Both the position numbers and the translations under genes were made by a program. Positions 17,179 through 27,241 of a stretch of DNA of 64,000 nucleotides are shown piece by piece; the first letter of the stretch is position 1; the number at the start of each line of letters is the position of its first letter. The notes under the pieces were generated by a model. The model was not told the DNA's origin, searched no databases, and worked only from the letters and a program-made list of their open reading frames with translations. This DNA comes from JACVRU01 sp040902725 (GTDB taxonomy: Bacteria > Actinomycetota > Thermoleophilia > Gaiellales > Gaiellaceae): assembly GCA_040902725.1 (NCBI GenBank), contig JBBDWU010000024.1, positions 62,001 to 126,000 of the forward strand. The letters run 5' to 3'.

Positions 17179-18046
17179 GGTCGAGCGGGAGCGCCTGGAC
17201 TCGGGCGAGATCCAGGCGTGGGCGCGAGACCTCGGCACCGCCGCCGGCACGGTCGACGTCGGCGTCACCCGCTTCGAGCTCGACCCCGGCCACCGCTCGA
17301 GCCCCGTCCACATCGAGCTGGCGGAGGAGGAGATCTTCTACGTCCTCGCCGGCTCGGGCCTGCTCTGGCAGAACGAGGAGACGCACGAGATCGGCGCCGG
17401 CGACTGCGTCGTCGCGCTCGCCTCGGAGCACATGCACGCCTTCGTCGCCGGCGACGACGGGCTCGACCTGCTCGCCTACGGCGAGCGCAAGGACGCGGCC
17501 ATGACCTACCTCCCGCGCGCGGGGGTGCTCCGCGCGGGACTCACGATCGACGTCTCGACAGGCCCGCCTCCCTGGGAGCGCGATGCCGCCGCCGGGCCGC
17601 TCGAGCTGCCGCCGCCGAGCCCGCGCCCCGCCAACGTCGTGAACCTCGACGGCGTCGAGGGCGAGTACGACGGCACCTGGAAGCGCCTCGCCCGCGCCGC
17701 CGGCTCCAAGCGCACCGGCCTCAACTGGGGCCGCCTCGCCGCCGGCGAATCGGAGGACAACGCGCACTGCCACTCCGCCGAGGAGGAGCTCTTCGTCGTG
17801 CTCGAGGGCGAGGGCACGATCTTCCTCGGCGAGGACGCGCACCCGGTGCGCGCCGGCAGCGTGATCGCCCGCCCCGCCGGCACCGGCGTCGCCCACACCT
17901 GGCGGGCCGGCGACACCGACCTGGTCGTCCTCTTCTACGGCACGCGCGACCCCAACGACATCATCTTCTACCCCGCCACGAAGGAGCTCTACTTCAAGGG
18001 CGTCCGGCTGGTCGTCGACGTCGGGGGAATCGCCAAAGGACTCTGA
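17159..18046 (+). CDS. Two-domain cupin protein
   Basis: A 295-residue bicupin. Each half has a cupin barrel: the first with PGHRSSPVHIELAEEEIFYVLAGSG (motif 1) and DCVVALASEHMHAF (motif 2); the second with NAHCHSAEEELFVVLEGEG and GSVIARPAGTGVAHTW. The His and Glu metal ligands are present in both halves. Such proteins may be oxygenases, isomerases or sugar-binding proteins; the substrate is not visible. It starts with GTG at 17159 inside azlD, a 20-nt overlap; a later start would lose family-like sequence. No signal peptide. Confidence 0.85.
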   Translation: MLAHWDEVERERLDSGEIQAWARDLGTAAGTVDVGVTRFELDPGHRSSPVHIELAEEEIFYVLAGSGLLWQNEETHEIGAGDCVVALASEHMHAFVAGDDGLDLLAYGERKDAAMTYLPRAGVLRAGLTIDVSTGPPPWERDAAAGPLELPPPSPRPANVVNLDGVEGEYDGTWKRLARAAGSKRTGLNWGRLAAGESEDNAHCHSAEEELFVVLEGEGTIFLGEDAHPVRAGSVIARPAGTGVAHTWRAGDTDLVVLFYGTRDPNDIIFYPATKELYFKGVRLVVDVGGIAKGL

Positions 18047-18119
18047 TACTTTGAGCCGAAAGAGACGCCCCATGGCGCTCTCCCGTCTTTTGCCGCGGCC
18101 GGCGCCGCGCACTAAGAAA

Positions 18120-18896
18120 ATGCCTCACGCACGAGTCATCGCTCTCGCCAACCAGAAGGGTGGCGTAGCCAAGACCACGACCACCCTCAACCTGGCCGTC
18201 GCGCTCAAGGAGAAGGGCAACCGCGTGCTCGCGGTCGACCTCGACCCGCAGGGCAACCTGACGATGAGCCAGGGGATGAACCCCGACGAGATCGAGCGCT
18301 CGATGTTCGACGTGCTCGTGCACCGGCTGCCGATCCAGGAGGTCGTCCACCAGGTCGAGGTAGACGTGGCCGTCTCGTCGATCGACCTGGCCGGCGCCGA
18401 GCTCGCGCTCTCCTCGATGATCGGCCGCGAGCGCGCGCTGGAGAAGGCACTCCTGCCCGTGCGCGACGACTACGACTTCATCTTCATCGACACGCCCCCG
18501 TCGCTCGGGCTGCTGACGATCAACGCGCTCGTGGCGGCGAACGGCGTGATCGTCCCCGTCCAGTGCGAGTACCTCTCGCTGCGCGGCCTCGTCCAGCTTC
18601 AGAACACGCTGGAGATGATCCGCGAGAACCTGAACCCGGGCGTGGGGATCGAGGGGATCCTGCCGACGATGTACGACCGCCGCCTGCTGCACGCGAAGGA
18701 GGCGATCGAGATCCTGGAGGAGAACTTCGGCGACCTCGTGTTCGACACCAAGATCCGCAAGACGGTGCGCTTCGCGGAGGCCCCGGTGAAGGGCCAGTCC
18801 GTGCTCTCGTACGACCCGACGAGCCAGGCCGCGGAGCTGTACCGCGACCTCGCCAAGGAGGTGCTCAATGGCGCGAAAGCGCGCCAGCATGCGTGA
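18120..18896 (+). CDS. ParA/Soj family ATPase
   Basis: A 258-residue P-loop ATPase of the ParA/MinD group, which positions DNA or other cargo by ATP-driven surface gradients. The deviant Walker A is KGGVAKTTT (K13), Walker A' is DLDPQGNLT, and Walker B is FIFIDTPPSLG. Here the ATG at 18120 is chosen, giving the family-standard ARVIALANQKGG start; an in-frame ATG at 18072 and a TTG at 18051 would add 16-23 basic residues. No ParB gene is beside it. Instead its 3' end overlaps an FtsZ-family gene by 29 nt, which implies joint function in cell division or in positioning that tubulin homologue. Confidence 0.9.
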   Translation: MPHARVIALANQKGGVAKTTTTLNLAVALKEKGNRVLAVDLDPQGNLTMSQGMNPDEIERSMFDVLVHRLPIQEVVHQVEVDVAVSSIDLAGAELALSSMIGRERALEKALLPVRDDYDFIFIDTPPSLGLLTINALVAANGVIVPVQCEYLSLRGLVQLQNTLEMIRENLNPGVGIEGILPTMYDRRLLHAKEAIEILEENFGDLVFDTKIRKTVRFAEAPVKGQSVLSYDPTSQAAELYRDLAKEVLNGAKARQHA

Positions 18897-20196
18897 GGGC
18901 CCGCTGGCGGAGCTCTTCCGCCGGACGGAGCAGCAGGAGACGGGCGCCGCCCTGCCCGGGCCTGCGCCCGGGGAGCCGGAAGAGCGCACGGTCGAGCACA
19001 TCGAAGAGCCGATGCCGCCGCGGCCCGAGCCCGTCCCCGAGCCGCCGCCCGAGCCTGCGCCGCCCGTGCCCGAGCCGCCGCCTCCGGCGGCGATCGAGCC
19101 GCGCCGCTGGGAGCTCGAGACCGCCTACCCGGAGCCCGCGCCGCGCCTGCACCAGGCCGTCGGCGCGCCCACGGCCTCCTATCTCGCCGTCATCCGCGTC
19201 GTCGGGGTCGGCGGCGCCGGCCTGAATGCGATCAACCGGATGGTTGACTCCGGCATCGGCCAGGTCGAGTTCGTGGCCGTCAACACCGATCTCCAGCAGC
19301 TGCGGATGAGCGAGGCGCCGGTCAAGATCCACATCGGCCGCGAGCTCACCCTCGGCCTCGGCTCGGGCTCCGACCCCGAGGTGGGCCGCCAGGCGGCGGA
19401 GGCCTCCTACGACGAGATCAAGGACGCGCTGCGGGGCTCGGACATGGTCTTCGTGACCGCGGGCGAGGGCGGCGGCACCGGCTCGGGCGGGGCGCCGGTC
19501 GTAGCGCGGATCGCGCGCGAGCTGGGCGCGCTCACCGTCGGCATCGTCACGCTCCCCTTCCGCTTCGAGGGCACGCGCCGCCGCGTCTCCGCCGACGTCG
19601 GCGTCGACCAGCTGCGCGAGGCGTGCGACACGACGATCGTCATCCCCAACGACCGGCTGCTCGAAGTGCTCGACCGCACCACCTCGATGCTCGACGCGTT
19701 CAAGATCGCGGACGACGTCCTGCGCCAGGGCGTGCAGGGCATCACCGACCTGATCACGATGCCCGGCCTGATCAACCTCGACTTCGCCGACGTGCGGACG
19801 GTCATGTCCAACGGCGGCTCGGCCCTGATGGGGATCGGCTTCGCCTCGACGGGCGAGAACCGCGCGCGCGAGGCGGCCGAGCGGGCGCTGCGCTCGCCGC
19901 TGATCGACACCGAGGTGCTCGGCGCCGGCGGGATCCTGCTCTCGATCACGGGCGGCAGCGACCTCTCGCTGGTCGAGGTCAACGAGGCGGCCGAGGTGAT
20001 CCGCCAGGCGGCCACCGACGACACGAACATCATCTTCGGCGCCACGATCGACGAGCGGCTGACCGGCCAGGTCTGGGTGACGGTGGTCGCGACCGGCCTC
20101 GGCAGCCCGCGCCGCCGGCGCGCCTTCGAGTCGGCCCCGATCCCGTCGCGGCGGGAAGAGGACCTGCTCGAGCCGCCCAGCTTCCTGCGCGAGTAG
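18868..20196 (+). CDS. ftsZ: FtsZ-family GTPase with proline-rich N-terminal extension
   Basis: A 442-residue tubulin homologue. Residues 1-105 are an unusual Glu/Pro-rich disordered extension (long PEP repeats about 48-78); the GTPase domain then begins with IRVVGVGGAGLNAINRM. The tubulin signature is GEGGGTGSGGAP at 199-210; FtsZ normally has GGGTGTG, so one Thr is Ser. The T7-loop region NLDFADVRTVM is intact. The tail ends in LEPPSFLRE, close to the conserved FtsZ C-terminal peptide that binds SepF or FtsA, so it probably joins the division machinery. It is outside any visible dcw cluster and overlaps parA, so it may be a second FtsZ; that is inference. Confidence 0.88.
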   Translation: MARKRASMREGPLAELFRRTEQQETGAALPGPAPGEPEERTVEHIEEPMPPRPEPVPEPPPEPAPPVPEPPPPAAIEPRRWELETAYPEPAPRLHQAVGAPTASYLAVIRVVGVGGAGLNAINRMVDSGIGQVEFVAVNTDLQQLRMSEAPVKIHIGRELTLGLGSGSDPEVGRQAAEASYDEIKDALRGSDMVFVTAGEGGGTGSGGAPVVARIARELGALTVGIVTLPFRFEGTRRRVSADVGVDQLREACDTTIVIPNDRLLEVLDRTTSMLDAFKIADDVLRQGVQGITDLITMPGLINLDFADVRTVMSNGGSALMGIGFASTGENRAREAAERALRSPLIDTEVLGAGGILLSITGGSDLSLVEVNEAAEVIRQAATDDTNIIFGATIDERLTGQVWVTVVATGLGSPRRRRAFESAPIPSRREEDLLEPPSFLRE

Positions 20197-20266
20197 TCCG
20201 AGCGGCCTCTTGAGGCGCCGAGGGGGCCGTTGTAGGCTCGGTCGTCCCCTTCGGAAGGAAACTTCG

Positions 20267-21294
20267 ATGCGACTGCAACACCTGTTGCTCCTGCCCGTCC
20301 TCGTGCTCGGTCTCGCCCCCCGCGGGGGGGGGCGGCGACGACGAGGCCGCGGCACCCACCACCGGCGACACCGCCAAGACGATCAAGGTCTTCGGCGCCT
20401 ACGCCACGGCGATCGAGGAGCCGTGGGACGGCGTCATCCACTCCGCCCTCCAGGCCGAGCAGGACGCCGGCCGGATCGAGTACACGTTCGTCGACGACCT
20501 CGGCTATGCCGGCGACATGGAGCGCACGCTGCGCGAGGTCGCGAGCCAGGACCAGCCGGACATCATCTTCGGCGACGCGTTCGGCAACGAGGAGGCGGCG
20601 CGGAGCGTGGCCGCCGACTACCCCGACATCGCCTTCGTCTTCGGCTCGGGCGGCGGCCCGGCGGAGCCGAACTTCTCCGTCTTCGACAACTGGATCCACG
20701 AGCCGGCCTACCTCGCCGGGCTCGCGGCCGGGAAGCTGAGCAAGAGCGGCACGCTCGGCGTCGTCGGCGGCTACCCCGTCCCCGAGGTCAACCGCCTCGT
20801 CAACGCGTTCATCCAGGGCGCGCAGGAGGCGAACGCGGAGACCGAGGTGAAGGTCACCTTCATCAACAGCTGGTTCGACCCGGCGGCGGCGAAGGAGGCC
20901 GCGCTGGCGCAGATCGCGGCCGGCGCCGACGTCCTCTACGCCGAGCGCTTCGGCGTGATCGAGGCCGCGGCCGAGAAGGGCCTGCTGGCGATCGGGAACA
21001 TGTCCGACCAGTCCGAGCTGGCGCCGTCCGCGGTGATCACGAGCGCGGTCTGGAGCATGGAGCCGACCGTCAAGTACGTGATCGACCAGGTGCTCGCGGG
21101 CGCGTACACCGCGCAGGACCTGAAGGACTTCTCGATGATGGCGAAGGGCGGCGCGAGCCTCGCCCCGCTCAACACGAGCGTCACCGGCGGCATCCCGGCC
21201 GACGTGCAGGCACTGATCGAGGAGAAGCTCGGCGCGATCCAGAACGGCACCTTCCGCGTCGACATCTCCGAGCGGCAGCCCTCCGGCTCGGTCG

Positions 21295-21308
<14 letters not shown>
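20267..21308 (+). pseudogene. BMP-family nucleoside-binding lipoprotein, split by an apparent frameshift in the signal peptide
   Basis: The ABC importer's substrate-binding lipoprotein. From the ATG at 20267 (with AAGGAA upstream) the sequence encodes a normal signal peptide (LLLLPVLVLGLA). At the C6-GC-G8 tract (20316-20332) the frame is lost, and the mature protein continues in another frame with acidic linker, TIKVFGAYATAIEEPWDG and the BMP/PnrA fold (IIFGDAFGNEEA, FVFGSGGGP, LGVVGGYPVPEVNR). The lipobox Cys and Gly run would fall in the tract, so one inserted or lost base explains everything. Since the downstream transporter is intact, a sequencing error is more likely than a dead gene. 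About 347 residues if repaired. Confidence 0.85.
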
Positions 21309-22778
<1,470 letters not shown>

Positions 22779-22782
<4 letters not shown>

Positions 22783-23828
22783 TCCGGCTCCAGCAGCGGG
22801 CGGCGGCGCCGCGCGGCTTCCTCGTGGCGATGCCGGTGGCGGCGGTCGTCGTCACCTTCGTGCTGACGGCCGGGATCGTCGTCGCCGCGGGCGCGAACCC
22901 GGTCGACGCCTACCGGCAGTTCCTGATCACGCCGCTTCAGTCCCAGTTCAGCCTGCTCGAGGTGCTCGTCAGCATGACGCCGGTCCTGTTCACGGGCCTG
23001 GCCGTCGCGTTCGCCTTCCGCGCCGGCTACTGGAACATCGGCGCCGAGGGGCAGCTGCTCTCGGGCGCGATCGCCGCCGCCTGGATCGGCCAGCACGTCG
23101 AGGGCGTGCCGCGCGGGCTCGTGATCCCCGCCGCGGTCGCGCTCGGCGCCGTCGCGGGCGCGCTCTGGGCGCTGACGCCGGCGCTGCTGCGGATCCGCTT
23201 CGGAATCGACGAGGTGGTGACGACGCTGCTCTTGAACCCGGTGGCGCTGCTGCTCGTCAGCGCGCTGCTGAACGGGCCGTGGCGCGATCCGGTGACGAAG
23301 TTCCCCGAGTCGCCGCGCATCGCCGCCAGCGCCGAGCTGCCCCAGCTCGTCGACCGCTCGCGCCTCCACCTCGGCTTCGCGCTCGGGCTGGCGCTCGCGC
23401 TGCTGCTCTGGTTCGTGACGACGCGCACGGCGACCGGGGTGCGCCTGCGCGCGGTCGGGCTCTCGCCGCGCGGCGCCCGCTTCGCGCGCATCCCCGTCGA
23501 GCGGACGCTGCTGCTGGCGGCGCTCGTCAGCGGCGCGATCGCCGGCCTCGCGGGCGTCAGCGAGGTGATGGGCATCCAGTACCGCCTGACCGAGGGGATC
23601 TCGCCCGGCTACGGCTACACGGGCGTGGTCGTGGCGACGCTCGGCGGCCTGTCGATGATCGGCGCCGCGGTCGCCGCCTTCTTCCTCGGGCTCGTCAACG
23701 TCGGCGCCGGCACCGCCAGCCGCGTCCTCGACGTCCCCTCGCAGCTCGGCGAGATCATCACTGCCTCGCTGCTGCTGGTCGCGGTCGCGCTGATCCTCTT
23801 CCGCCGCTACCGGCTGGTGTGGCGATGA
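22779..23828 (+). CDS. Nucleoside-type ABC transporter permease 1
   Basis: A 349-residue inner-membrane permease of the NupB/YufP (BPD_transp_2) family. Hydrophobic helices alternate with family motifs such as AFRAGYWNIGAEGQLL and GIDEVVTTLLLNPVALLL; GVRLRAVGLSPRGARFARI is the cytoplasmic loop that contacts the ATPase. It starts at GTG overlapping the ATPase stop by 4 nt and its TGA overlaps the ATG of permease 2 by 4 nt. Context fixes it as one half of the importer channel. Confidence 0.92.
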
Positions 23829-24706
23829 ATTTCGTCCTCGACATCGTCCAGGCGACCTTCCGGGTCTCGACGCCGATCGTCTACGCGACCGTCGGCGACA
23901 CCTACGTCCAGCGCGGCGGGATGCTGAACCTCGGCATCGAGGGGATGATGTTCGCGGGCGCGTTCTTCGGCTTCATGACCGCGTTCCACAGCGGCTCGCT
24001 CTGGCTGGGGCTGGCGGGGGCGGTGGGGGTGGGGGTCGCGGCGGCGGTGCTGCTCGGCTTCCTGGTCGTCACGCTCGGGACGAGCCAGCACGTGGCCGGG
24101 ATCGGCATGACCCTGCTGCTGATCGCCGTGTCAGAGTTCACGAACCGGCTCGTCTTCGGCCGGCCGGAGACGCTGCCGAAGGTGGAGACCTTCGGCAAGC
24201 TGCTCGACCAGTCGGTGCTGACCTACCTCGCGTTCCTGGCGCTCGTGCCGGCCGGCTGGTGGGTGCTCGGGCGCTCGCGCTTCGGGCTGCGCGTGCGCGC
24301 GGTCGGCGAGAACCCGGAGGCGGCGGACGTGGCCGGGATCAACGTGTTCTGGACGCGCTACGCGGCGCTGATGGTCGGCGGCGGGCTGGCGGCGGCCGGC
24401 GGCGCCTTCCTGACGCTGGCCGTGCTCGGCAGCTTCACGCTCGACATCATCGCGGGCCGCGGCTGGGTCGCCCTGGCGATGGTCATCTTCGGCCGCTGGC
24501 ACGTGGGGCGGGCGGTGGTCGGCGCGCTGATCTTCTCGGCGATCTACGCGCTGCAGCTACGGCTGCAGATCCTGCCCGGTTGGGACGCGGTGCCCTACGA
24601 GCTGCTGATCGCGCTGCCGTACGTGGCGGTGATCGTGGCGCTCGCGCTCGCGGGCCGCAACGTCGCCTACCCGGGCGCGTATCTGCGACCGTACCGCCGC
24701 GCATGA
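23825..24706 (+). CDS. Nucleoside-type ABC transporter permease 2
   Basis: A 293-residue permease of the NupC/YufQ type. The start PIVYATVGDTYVQRGGMLNLGIEGMM is split by no gap and is the hallmark of this subunit; GLRVRAVGENPEAADVAGI is the coupling loop. Eight or so hydrophobic segments are visible. ATG at 23825 is in a 4-nt overlap with permease 1, and its stop overlaps the deaminase ATG by 4 nt. All five genes 20267-25146 form one operon with stop/start coupling. Confidence 0.92.
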   Translation: MNFVLDIVQATFRVSTPIVYATVGDTYVQRGGMLNLGIEGMMFAGAFFGFMTAFHSGSLWLGLAGAVGVGVAAAVLLGFLVVTLGTSQHVAGIGMTLLLIAVSEFTNRLVFGRPETLPKVETFGKLLDQSVLTYLAFLALVPAGWWVLGRSRFGLRVRAVGENPEAADVAGINVFWTRYAALMVGGGLAAAGGAFLTLAVLGSFTLDIIAGRGWVALAMVIFGRWHVGRAVVGALIFSAIYALQLRLQILPGWDAVPYELLIALPYVAVIVALALAGRNVAYPGAYLRPYRRA

Positions 24707-25146
24707 ACGACTTCCTGGAGGCGGCGATCGAGCAGGCCCGGATCGGGCGCGCAGAGGGCGGGGTGCCGATCGGGGCGGCGCTGGTGGCGGACGGGGTCGT
24801 GCTGGGGGCGGGCCGCAACCGGCGCGTGCAGCTCGGCTCGCCGATCCGGCACGGCGAGACGGACGCGCTGGAGGTCGCGGGCCGCCAGCCCGCGTCGGTC
24901 TACCGGCGCTCGACGATGTACACGACGCTCTCGCCGTGCCACATGTGCACGGGCGCGATCCTGCTCTACGAGATCCCGCGGGTCGTGATCGGCGAGAACC
25001 GGACGTTCCTGGGCGCGGAGGACCTGCTGCGGGCGCACGGCGTCGAGGTGGAGGTCGTCGACTCGGAGGAGTGCTACCGGCTGATGCAGGACTTCATCGC
25101 CGAGCACCCCGAGATCTGGTTCGAGGACATCGGGGAGGAGTCGTAA
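24703..25146 (+). CDS. Cytosine deaminase, yeast FCY1-like
   Basis: A 147-residue zinc deaminase. The catalytic HGE (in RHGETDALE) and SPCHMCTGAI supply the His and two Cys zinc ligands plus the proton-shuttling Glu. The wider sequence is very like yeast cytosine deaminase: EGGVPIGAALV, LYTTLSPC-type strand, IPRVVIGEN, and a C-terminus of WFEDIGEE that matches the end of Fcy1 (compared from memory). This differs from bacterial CodA, which is an amidohydrolase. Predicted reaction: cytosine to uracil and ammonia. Coupling by ATGA to the importer suggests that imported cytosine or related bases are its substrate. Confidence 0.85.
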   Translation: MNDFLEAAIEQARIGRAEGGVPIGAALVADGVVLGAGRNRRVQLGSPIRHGETDALEVAGRQPASVYRRSTMYTTLSPCHMCTGAILLYEIPRVVIGENRTFLGAEDLLRAHGVEVEVVDSEECYRLMQDFIAEHPEIWFEDIGEES

Positions 25147-25165
25147 CACACTGTGGTACAGTGTG
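25147..25165. promoter_or_regulatory. Inverted repeat before antitoxin gene, likely operator
   Basis: Perfect 7-nt arms CACACTG and CAGTGTG separated by 5 nt lie only 3 nt before the ATG of the RHH protein. Ribbon-helix-helix antitoxins usually bind such sites and repress their own operon. Confidence 0.55.
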
Positions 25166-25168
25166 CTC

Positions 25169-25588
25169 ATGGCGCAGAAGAAGCATGTCTCGTTACGGGT
25201 CTCGGAGCTGACGCTCGCGAGCCTCGATCGGCAGGCACGGCAATCGGGCGCATCCCGCAACGCCTTGGCCGAGCGCTACCTCGCCGAGGGCGCGCGCATG
25301 GACGAGTTCCCGCAGATCTACTTCCGCGAGGGTGAGCTCGGCCGCCGGGCAGCGCTTCTCGGCACCCGGCTCGACGTGTGGCAGGTGATCGAGACCGTGC
25401 GCGAGCACGGCAACTCGGTCGACGAGGCCGCCGCCTACCTGGGCCTGGCCGTCGAACGCGTGCAGGCCGCGGTCCGCTACTGCGCGGCTCACCGTGACGA
25501 GGTCGACGAGTTCGCCGCCCGTGCGGCAGAGGCGGCCGAGCGGGCGGAGGAGCTCTGGCGCGCCGAGCAGGAGCTCCTCGCCGGTTGA
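25169..25588 (+). CDS. RHH antitoxin with DUF433-like C-terminal part
   Basis: A 139-residue putative antitoxin. Residues 1-45 form a ribbon-helix-helix: a beta strand KHVSLRVSELTLASLDRQARQ broken only by helix start, then SRNALAERYLAEG. The middle RMDEFPQIYFREGELGRRAALLGTRLDVWQV and a helical HTH-like segment (VDEAAAYLGLAVERVQAAVRY) resemble DUF433 antitoxins. The ATG at 25169 was preferred to the GTG at 25163 because it follows the operator. Its stop overlaps the TTG of the DUF5615 toxin (TTGA). A clear paralogue, with the same middle motif, lies at 29659. Confidence 0.8.
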   Translation: MAQKKHVSLRVSELTLASLDRQARQSGASRNALAERYLAEGARMDEFPQIYFREGELGRRAALLGTRLDVWQVIETVREHGNSVDEAAAYLGLAVERVQAAVRYCAAHRDEVDEFAARAAEAAERAEELWRAEQELLAG

Positions 25589-25962
25589 GGCTGCTGCTCG
25601 ACGAGCACTACGCTAAACAGATCGCCGAGGAGCTGCGCGGGCTCGGGCACGACGTCGTCTGTGTGACCGAGCGGCCGGAGCTCGTCGGCCTGCGCGACGA
25701 GGACCTGCTCGCCGCGATGGCGAGCGAGCGGCGCGCGATCCTGACCGAGAACTGGGGCGACTTCGGCCGGCTGCTCGAGGTCGCCGCGCGCGAGGGGCGG
25801 CCGCACGCGGGCGTCATCTTCACCTCGCGGAGGCGACTGCCCCGCAGCCGAGCGACGATCGGGCTCTACGTGCGGACGCTTGACCAATTCCTGCGGGCTC
25901 ATCAGGGCGAAGACGAGCTGATGAGTAGCGCACGCCTTGCGTTTACTCAGCACGCTGAGTAA
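25585..25962 (+). CDS. DUF5615 PIN-like toxin
   Basis: A 125-residue Mut7-C/PIN-like protein of the DUF5615 type. It opens with MRLLLDEHYAKQIAEELRGLGHDV, where Asp-Glu after the first strand are the presumed metal ligands; ILTENWGDFGRL provides the second acidic cluster (T-E/D-N-x-x-D-F). Such proteins are predicted RNases paired with DUF433 antitoxins. TTG start overlaps the antitoxin stop, so translation is coupled. The stop codon is embedded in the first of two operator-like palindromes preceding the next gene, so transcription of the two units is separable. Confidence 0.82.
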   Translation: MRLLLDEHYAKQIAEELRGLGHDVVCVTERPELVGLRDEDLLAAMASERRAILTENWGDFGRLLEVAAREGRPHAGVIFTSRRRLPRSRATIGLYVRTLDQFLRAHQGEDELMSSARLAFTQHAE

Positions 25963-25984
25963 AGTTACTCAACACAATGAGTAA
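25943..25984. promoter_or_regulatory. Tandem operator: two TTACTCA-N6-TGAGTAA sites
   Basis: Two copies of the same 20-nt inverted repeat lie at 25943-25962 and 25965-25984. Arms TTACTCA/TGAGTAA are identical in both, spacers differ (GCACGC, ACACAA), and the centres are 22 nt apart, about two helical turns. The second covers the start codon of the ATPase gene at 25977. Identical arms with different spacers are strong evidence for a dimer-binding site. Confidence 0.7.
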
Positions 25985-27119
25985 CTTCACCCGGCCGCAG
26001 TTCGAGATCGCGCTTGCGCGTGCGCAGGAACCGCGCCGCCGGATCCAGGTGCTCGCGGGGCCGCGGCAGGGCGGAAAGACGACGATCGCCCGCCAGCTGC
26101 TGGAGCGCGTGCCGGGTCACTACGCCTCCGCCGACGATCCGGCCGGGCAGGACCGCGACTGGATCGTCCAGCAGTGGGAAGTGGGGCGGACGCTCGGCGA
26201 CGCGCTCCTCGTCCTCGACGAGGTGCAGAAGGTGCCCGGCTGGGCCCACGTCGTAAAGGCACTCTGGGACGAGGACACGGCTGCGAAGTCGAAGCTCCGT
26301 GTCTACGTGCTCGGCTCGGCGCCGCTGCTCGTCCAGCGGGGTCTCGCCGAGACGCTCGCCGGCAGGTTCGAGCTGATCCGGGTCCCGCACTGGTCGTTCG
26401 GTGAGATGCGCGAGGCTTTCGGCTGGGGCAGCTCCCGCTACCTCTTCTTCGGCGGCTATCCGGGCGCAGCCGATCTCGCCGAGGACGTGCCGCGCTGGCG
26501 CGCGTACATCCTCGACTCGCTCGTCGAGACGTCGATCGCGCGCGACGTGCTGCTGATGACCCGCGTCGACAAGCCCGCGCTCTTGCGCCAGCTCTTCCGG
26601 CTCGCCTGCGACTACTCCGGCCAGGTCCTGTCCTACACGAAGATGCTCGGCCAGCTCCAGGACGCCGGCAACACGACCACGCTCGCGCACTACCTCGAGC
26701 TACTCGAGGGCGCGGGACTGGTCGCCGGGATCCAGAAGTACTCCGGCTCGCAGGTGCGCCGCCGCGCCTCGAGCCCGAAGCTGCTCGTGCTGAACACGGC
26801 GCTGATGTCGGCGAGCTCCGGGCTGTCGTACACCGACGCGAAGCGCGACCGCGCGTTCTGGGGGCGGCTGCTGGAGACGGCCGTCGGAGCGCACCTGTGG
26901 AACCGCGCCGACGAGCTCTGGTACTGGCGCGAGGGGAACCTCGAGGTCGACTGGGTCGCGCGGGCCGGGCGCCGGCTGGCCTCGTACGAGGTCAAGAGCG
27001 GTCGGCGCAGAGAGAGCCTGCCGGGGATGGCGGCGTTCGCGGCGAGGTACCGGCCCGACCGCCGGCTCCTGGTCGGGGCCGGCGGTCTCGCGGTCGAGGA
27101 CTTCCTGGCGAAGGCCTAG
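25977..27119 (+). CDS. AAA_14/DUF4143 ATPase
   Basis: A 380-residue ATP-binding protein. The N-terminal AAA_14 domain has Walker A GPRQGGKTT (about 28-36), Walker B LLVLDEVQKVPGW and sensor-like LGSAPLLVQRG; YLFFGGYPGAA marks the start of the second half. The C-terminal DUF4143 part contains a nuclease-like strand pattern ending WYWREGNLEVDWVARAGRRLASYEVKSGRR, i.e. E-x-D...E-V-K, a PD-(D/E)xK-like arrangement. These proteins are widespread and mobile; a defence or TA-like role has been suspected but is not settled. The start codon lies within an operator, suggesting tight repression. Confidence 0.85.
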   Translation: MSNFTRPQFEIALARAQEPRRRIQVLAGPRQGGKTTIARQLLERVPGHYASADDPAGQDRDWIVQQWEVGRTLGDALLVLDEVQKVPGWAHVVKALWDEDTAAKSKLRVYVLGSAPLLVQRGLAETLAGRFELIRVPHWSFGEMREAFGWGSSRYLFFGGYPGAADLAEDVPRWRAYILDSLVETSIARDVLLMTRVDKPALLRQLFRLACDYSGQVLSYTKMLGQLQDAGNTTTLAHYLELLEGAGLVAGIQKYSGSQVRRRASSPKLLVLNTALMSASSGLSYTDAKRDRAFWGRLLETAVGAHLWNRADELWYWREGNLEVDWVARAGRRLASYEVKSGRRRESLPGMAAFAARYRPDRRLLVGAGGLAVEDFLAKA

Positions 27120-27229
27120 CGGCCGCGGGCGGGCGGCGGCGGCGGCGGGTTCTTCTTCGCCTCGCGCGCCTTCTTCTTCCGCTGGCGGTCGTTCTTCCAG
27201 CGCACCTTCGGTCTTGAGCCGCGTGCCAT
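27116..27229 (-). CDS. Small basic protein, 37 residues
   Basis: A very small open frame that begins MARGSRPKVRWKNDRQRKKK and ends in a poly-Pro/Arg tail. More than a third of residues are Arg/Lys. Similar tiny basic proteins of the ARGSRPKVRWKND type are, as far as I recall, frequent in high-GC actinobacterial genomes. Function is unknown; charge suggests RNA or ribosome association (inference). Its TAG overlaps the stop of the ATPase on the other strand by two bases. Confidence 0.55.
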   Translation of the reverse strand: MARGSRPKVRWKNDRQRKKKAREAKKNPPPPPPARGR

Positions 27230-27241
27230 TCTGCGCCGATC

